Of a DNA stretch of 64,000 nucleotides, positions 61,301-64,000 are shown one piece after another. The notes under the pieces were generated by a model. It had not been told where the DNA came from and did not search any database. It was given only the letters and a program-made list of their open reading frames with translations. Numbering within the stretch: the first letter of the stretch is position 1; each line of letters starts with the position of its first letter. The stretch comes from Streptomyces peucetius (GTDB lineage: Bacteria > Actinomycetota > Actinomycetes > Streptomycetales > Streptomycetaceae), in the NCBI RefSeq assembly GCF_025854275.1, contig NZ_CP107567.1:7006001-7070000 (forward strand), given 5' to 3'. A program made the position numbers and the translations under genes.

Positions 61301-64000
61301 AAGCCCTCGACAAGGAGGCGCGCAAGCTCCTCACCTTCGTCGACAACCGCCAGGACGCATCCCTCCAGGCCGGCCATTTCAACGACTTCGTCCAGATCAC
61401 CCAGCTGCGCGGCGCCCTCTACCGGGCGGCACTCGACGCCGGCGAGGACGGCCTGCACCATGAGGACCTCGCCTCCGCCGTCGCCAACTCGATCGCACTC
61501 GACCCGGTCGACTACACCGGCGACAGCGACCTGCCCCCGGCCCTCGCCCGCAACGCCGCCCGCACCCTGCGCGACGTGATCGCCTTCCGCCTCTACCTCG
61601 ACCTCGAACGTGGCTGGCGCATCACCATGCCCAACCTGGAGCAGACCGGCCTGCTGGAGATCGACTACGAGGACCTGGCCTGGGTCGCCCAGAAGCAGGA
61701 CCGCTGGGCGAACACCCACCGCGCGCTGCGCGACGCCGACGCCGCCCTGCGCGCCGAGATCATGAAGACGCTCCTCAACGAGATGCGCCGCGGTCTCGCC
61801 ATCGACGTCGCCTACTTCCGCGACGACTTCGACAGCCTCCAGCGCGCCAGCGAGGAGCGCCTGATCGACCCGTGGATCCTGACGGCCGCCGACAAGCCGA
61901 AGGTAGCCACCGTCTACCCGCACCCGTCCCGCCCCGGACTGGACCGCTCCAGCGTGTTCCTCTCCGCCCGCGGCAAGTTCGGCAAGTACCTGAAGCGCGC
62001 CGACGCCGCCTTTGACGAACTCGACCGGGACGACCTCCAGCTCGTCATCGAGGAACTGCTGAAGGTCCTCACCAAGGCCGGCCTGGTCAAGGAGGTCTCC
62101 GAGGCCCCGCAGCGCGCCGGCCGCTTCCGCCGCCCCACCGGCCCCGCCCCGACCGGCTACCGGGTGGCCGCACAGTCCCTCATCTGGCGCGCCGGTAAGG
62201 GTGAGACCGGCGCCCACGACCCGCTGACCCGCACCTATCAGAGCGGCGACGGCCCGCGCGTCAACACCTTCTTCCAGCAGCTCTACAAGGACGCCGCGAA
62301 CGAACTCGCCGGCCTGTTCGCCCGTGAGCACACCGCGCAGGTCTCCCCGGAGGAGCGGCAGAAGCGCGAGGACGCCTTCCGCGACGCCGAACTGAAGCTG
62401 CTGTACTGCTCGCCGACGATGGAGCTCGGCGTCGACATCTCCTCCCTCAACGCGGTCATGATGCGCAACGTGCCGCCGACGCCCGCCAACTACGCCCAAA
62501 GGTCCGGTCGAGCGGGCCGCAGCGGCCAGCCGGCCCTCGTCACCACGTACTGCGCCACCGGCAACAGCCACGACCAGTACTACTTCCGCCGCTCCGAACG
62601 CATGGTCGCCGGCGCCGTCGCCCCGCCGCGCCTGGACCTCGCCAACGAGGACCTGGTCCTCTCCCACCTCCAGGGCATCTGGATCGCGGAGGCCGGGCTC
62701 AAACTGGGCCGCGCCATCCCCGAGGTGCTGGACGTCTCCTACCCGGACACCGGTGACCGGCCGCAGCCCGCCCTGGGTCTCCAGCCCGACATCCGCGACG
62801 CCTCCCTCGACGGCGACGCCCAGCGCCGCACCGTCGACGCAGCGCTGCGCGTACTCGCCCCGCTGATCCCGCAGTTCGCGGAGACGACATGGTGGTACGA
62901 CGACTGGATCCAGGACCGCGTCCGCACCGTGCCCGTCCGCTTCGACGCCGCGTTCGACCGCTGGCGCGACCTGTTCCGGTCCGCCCTGGACGACCAGTAC
63001 ATCCAGAACAAGCGCCGCCTCGACTACAGCCTCACCGAAGGCGACCGGATGCGTGCCAACGCCCGCCGCCGCGAGGCCGAGACACAGCTCAACCTGCTGA
63101 TGAACGAGAGCGTCGACAGCAAGTCCGTGCTCTCCGACTTCAACCCGTACCGCTACCTCGCCTCCGAGGGCTTCCTGCCGGGGTACTCCTTCCCCCGCCT
63201 GCCGCTGGCCGCCTACATCCCGACCGTCGGCCGACGGCGCGGCGACGGCGACTACCTCCAGCGCCCCCGCTTCCTCGCCATCCGCGAATTCGGCCCCGGC
63301 TCGCTCATCTACCACGAGGGCGCCCGCTACCAGGTGACCCGCATTCAGCTCCCGCCGGACGCCTCGGGTGACCTCGCCACCACCGAGTCCCGCCGGTGCG
63401 CCCAGTGCGGCTACCACCACGACCCCAAGGAACGCGCCGACCGCTGCGAGATGTGCGACGAGCCGCTGGGCTCGGCCACGTACGGCCTGCTGCACCTGCA
63501 CACCGTCTACACCACCCGCCGCGAGCGGATCTCCTCCGACGAGGAGGAACGCCGCCGCGCCGGGTTCCGCCTGGAGACCTCCTACCGCTTCCAGGACCAC
63601 GGCACCCGCAAGGGCCGCCAGGACGCCAAGGTCACCGACGCGTCCGGCGAGCAGCTCGCCGTCGTCGCCTACGGTGACTCGGCCACCGTCCGCATCACCA
63701 ACAACGGACGCGTCCGCGCCAAGAAGGACGAACCGGCCGGCTACTGGCTCGACCTCGCCGACGGGCGCTGGATGAACGACCGCGACGCCGCCGACGCCTC
63801 CGGCGACTCCGGCGAACTGCCCGTCATCGACGACGACGGCAACGAACGCCGCCGCAAGAAGCGCGTCATCCCCTTCGTCGAGGACCGCCGCAACATCCTC
63901 GTCGTCACCCTCGACGAGCCGCTGCACGAGCCGGTCGCCCTGTCCCTGATGTACGCGCTGGAGCGCGGCATCGAAGCGGCCTACGAGCTGGAGGACTCCG
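58390..64000 (+). CDS. Ser/Thr protein kinase fused to DEAD/DEAH helicase with DUF1998-like end (runs off window)
   Basis: The frame is open from ATG 58390 (GAGGGAG upstream) to the window end, at least 1870 codons. Residues 1-285 are a Hanks-type kinase with P-loop GTGNMGEV, Lys44 in VAVKLIL, HRDLKPRN (Asp152), DFG at 170-172 and APE at 199-201. After a linker comes a superfamily 2 helicase with Walker A TTGTGSGKS (463-471), VFDELHTYRGRQGAD near 590, GTSATMS, and motif VI QRSGRAGRSGQ near 1370. A four-cysteine ribbon (CAQCGYHHD, CEMCDEP) lies near 1670, and the last residues (EPVALSLMYALERGIEAA) look like the start of a DUF1998/MZB domain. All kinase residues needed for activity are present. 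It is divergent from the sigma-drmAB operon and probably part of the same system. Confidence 0.85.
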   Translation, partial: MDLETVAGRFRLRGPVGTGNMGEVHRAEDLQAGEGTPDRLVAVKLILRHRSGAVVDTRADAKAVDRFAREVRIMRRLMHPNITRIIDGGVDANYDTAKGGLPYLAMELLDGDTLGDLVDEESQLPIAWAAAIGAQIADGLSHAHTARVIHRDLKPRNVMLTRGGTVKVLDFGMGRIADDPEDARLTSSGVAVGTARYMAPEQFKAGLVTQAADLYALGCVLYEMLTGVPPFTDGSAYDLAEKHVNAAPTPLRLIRQDVPRELVRLVDRLLAKDPAERPADAAAVRDALLPLAAFDGAGSEIPTWGAFDPVEGLRVLRAAQKTAAQQPVAAATEPAPDDEPHRPAPAPGMDVFGVHRTLIKDYRSFTEGGTVIRDEAVKQFVADDLNAKSQWPDPWLSLNPFFASGGTVLELAGQKVLHEECARIFQAKKTEGGTVCDGRPLTLHQHQREAIDAANSGASYVLTTGTGSGKSLSYIVPIVDKVLCERDAEGPSANKRVRAIIVYPMNALANSQLKELEKYLRDGYGAGREPVTFARYTGQEDDARRKEIRDNPPDILLTNYVMLELMLTRPADRASLIKMARGLEFLVFDELHTYRGRQGADVALLVRRVREACQAADLQCIGTSATMSTEGTWDDQKKVVADVATTLFGTKVRPEHVIGETLVRATDPAPDTVPAERLRTPAAPRAYADLVRDPLARWIETRFGLATDETTGRLVRQRPAKIEDAAKELAAQSGVDEAACIAAIRATLEAGSQAKNPVTERPLFAFRLHQFLSKGDTVYVTLEDKTSRHLTRSYQLEQPGSGGKLLMPLAFCRECGQEYLTVWRDEKNGDVRYEARRDTIATGGRQGDGYLYIDPDRRWPASPQQAVVDRRLPESWLEVDDKGQEVVRKSYRDRVPRPVTVDPLGYEGRGELDAAFIPSPFLFCLHCGVSYEQTRAKDFAKLATLSQEGRSSATSLISASVVRSLKSVPAEALDKEARKLLTFVDNRQDASLQAGHFNDFVQITQLRGALYRAALDAGEDGLHHEDLASAVANSIALDPVDYTGDSDLPPALARNAARTLRDVIAFRLYLDLERGWRITMPNLEQTGLLEIDYEDLAWVAQKQDRWANTHRALRDADAALRAEIMKTLLNEMRRGLAIDVAYFRDDFDSLQRASEERLIDPWILTAADKPKVATVYPHPSRPGLDRSSVFLSARGKFGKYLKRADAAFDELDRDDLQLVIEELLKVLTKAGLVKEVSEAPQRAGRFRRPTGPAPTGYRVAAQSLIWRAGKGETGAHDPLTRTYQSGDGPRVNTFFQQLYKDAANELAGLFAREHTAQVSPEERQKREDAFRDAELKLLYCSPTMELGVDISSLNAVMMRNVPPTPANYAQRSGRAGRSGQPALVTTYCATGNSHDQYYFRRSERMVAGAVAPPRLDLANEDLVLSHLQGIWIAEAGLKLGRAIPEVLDVSYPDTGDRPQPALGLQPDIRDASLDGDAQRRTVDAALRVLAPLIPQFAETTWWYDDWIQDRVRTVPVRFDAAFDRWRDLFRSALDDQYIQNKRRLDYSLTEGDRMRANARRREAETQLNLLMNESVDSKSVLSDFNPYRYLASEGFLPGYSFPRLPLAAYIPTVGRRRGDGDYLQRPRFLAIREFGPGSLIYHEGARYQVTRIQLPPDASGDLATTESRRCAQCGYHHDPKERADRCEMCDEPLGSATYGLLHLHTVYTTRRERISSDEEERRRAGFRLETSYRFQDHGTRKGRQDAKVTDASGEQLAVVAYGDSATVRITNNGRVRAKKDEPAGYWLDLADGRWMNDRDAADASGDSGELPVIDDDGNERRRKKRVIPFVEDRRNILVVTLDEPLHEPVALSLMYALERGIEAAYELEDS

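Noticed and set aside
60748..63927. Long minus-strand frame opposite the kinase-helicase gene
   Set aside because: Low-complexity Gly/Val/Ala/Leu composition is the usual shadow of high-GC coding DNA; the plus strand has clear motifs.

Overview
The window is chromosomal DNA from a Streptomyces or close actinomycete. GC content is very high with strong third-position GC bias, GTG starts and GTGA/ATGA overlaps are common, and the gene content is typical of the genus (DUF2254, GlsB, secreted polysaccharide lyases, sortase, WXG100-like proteins, many LacI/TetR/MerR regulators). No origin, rRNA or CRISPR array was seen.

Layout. (1) 0.1-9.3 kb: a catabolic CoA island. A leftward operon encodes a TPP-dependent oxalyl-CoA decarboxylase/2-hydroxyacyl-CoA lyase, a formyl-CoA transferase-like enzyme and an NDP-forming acyl-CoA synthetase. 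It diverges from a second copy-type sucCD pair followed by an aldehyde dehydrogenase. A perfect inverted repeat lies in the shared promoter region. (2) 9.5-16.3 kb: a class F-type sortase with a small secreted protein, a DUF2254 membrane protein, tRNA-Leu(GAG) with a clear terminator, a WXG100-like operon whose large gene is broken by one in-frame amber codon, and a DUF2809 gene. (3) 16.4-22.5 kb: a complete ribose operon (LacI repressor with two phased operators, RbsA, an RbsC-RbsB fusion, RbsK, RbsD). (4) 22.5-37.7 kb: a HIT protein with a likely frameshift, an MFS remnant, secreted enzymes (GH5, M23, PL11, PL9), lipoproteins, a Nudix enzyme, and an unusual tRNA-like gene at 30.93 kb with its own promoter. 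(5) 37.8-45.2 kb: a scarred accessory stretch with ABC, HEAT, ComB and IstB remnants, a 5'-truncated group II intron, and an IS21-family element (41665-44604, 5-bp target duplication) that splits an Imm21 immunity gene. (6) 45.6-48.3 kb: DUF6194, a double-MerR regulator, and a TetR/DUF1348 divergent pair with two operators. (7) 48.5-64 kb: a defence-type island.

The defence island is the strongest candidate for an undescribed system. A leftward operon encodes a 1161-aa sigma-70-like protein with a helicase-associated domain and a long C-terminal coiled coil, then DrmA (DISARM helicase), DrmB (DUF1998) and a compact UvrD/Rep-like ATPase. It diverges from a gene that runs off the window end and encodes a Ser/Thr protein kinase fused to a DEAD/DEAH helicase ending in a DUF1998-like region. 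Both transcription units share about 220 bp with overlapping promoter-like elements and a palindrome. No DrmC phospholipase or DISARM methyltransferase is present inside the window. The arrangement suggests a DISARM-related locus wired to transcription and phosphorylation control.
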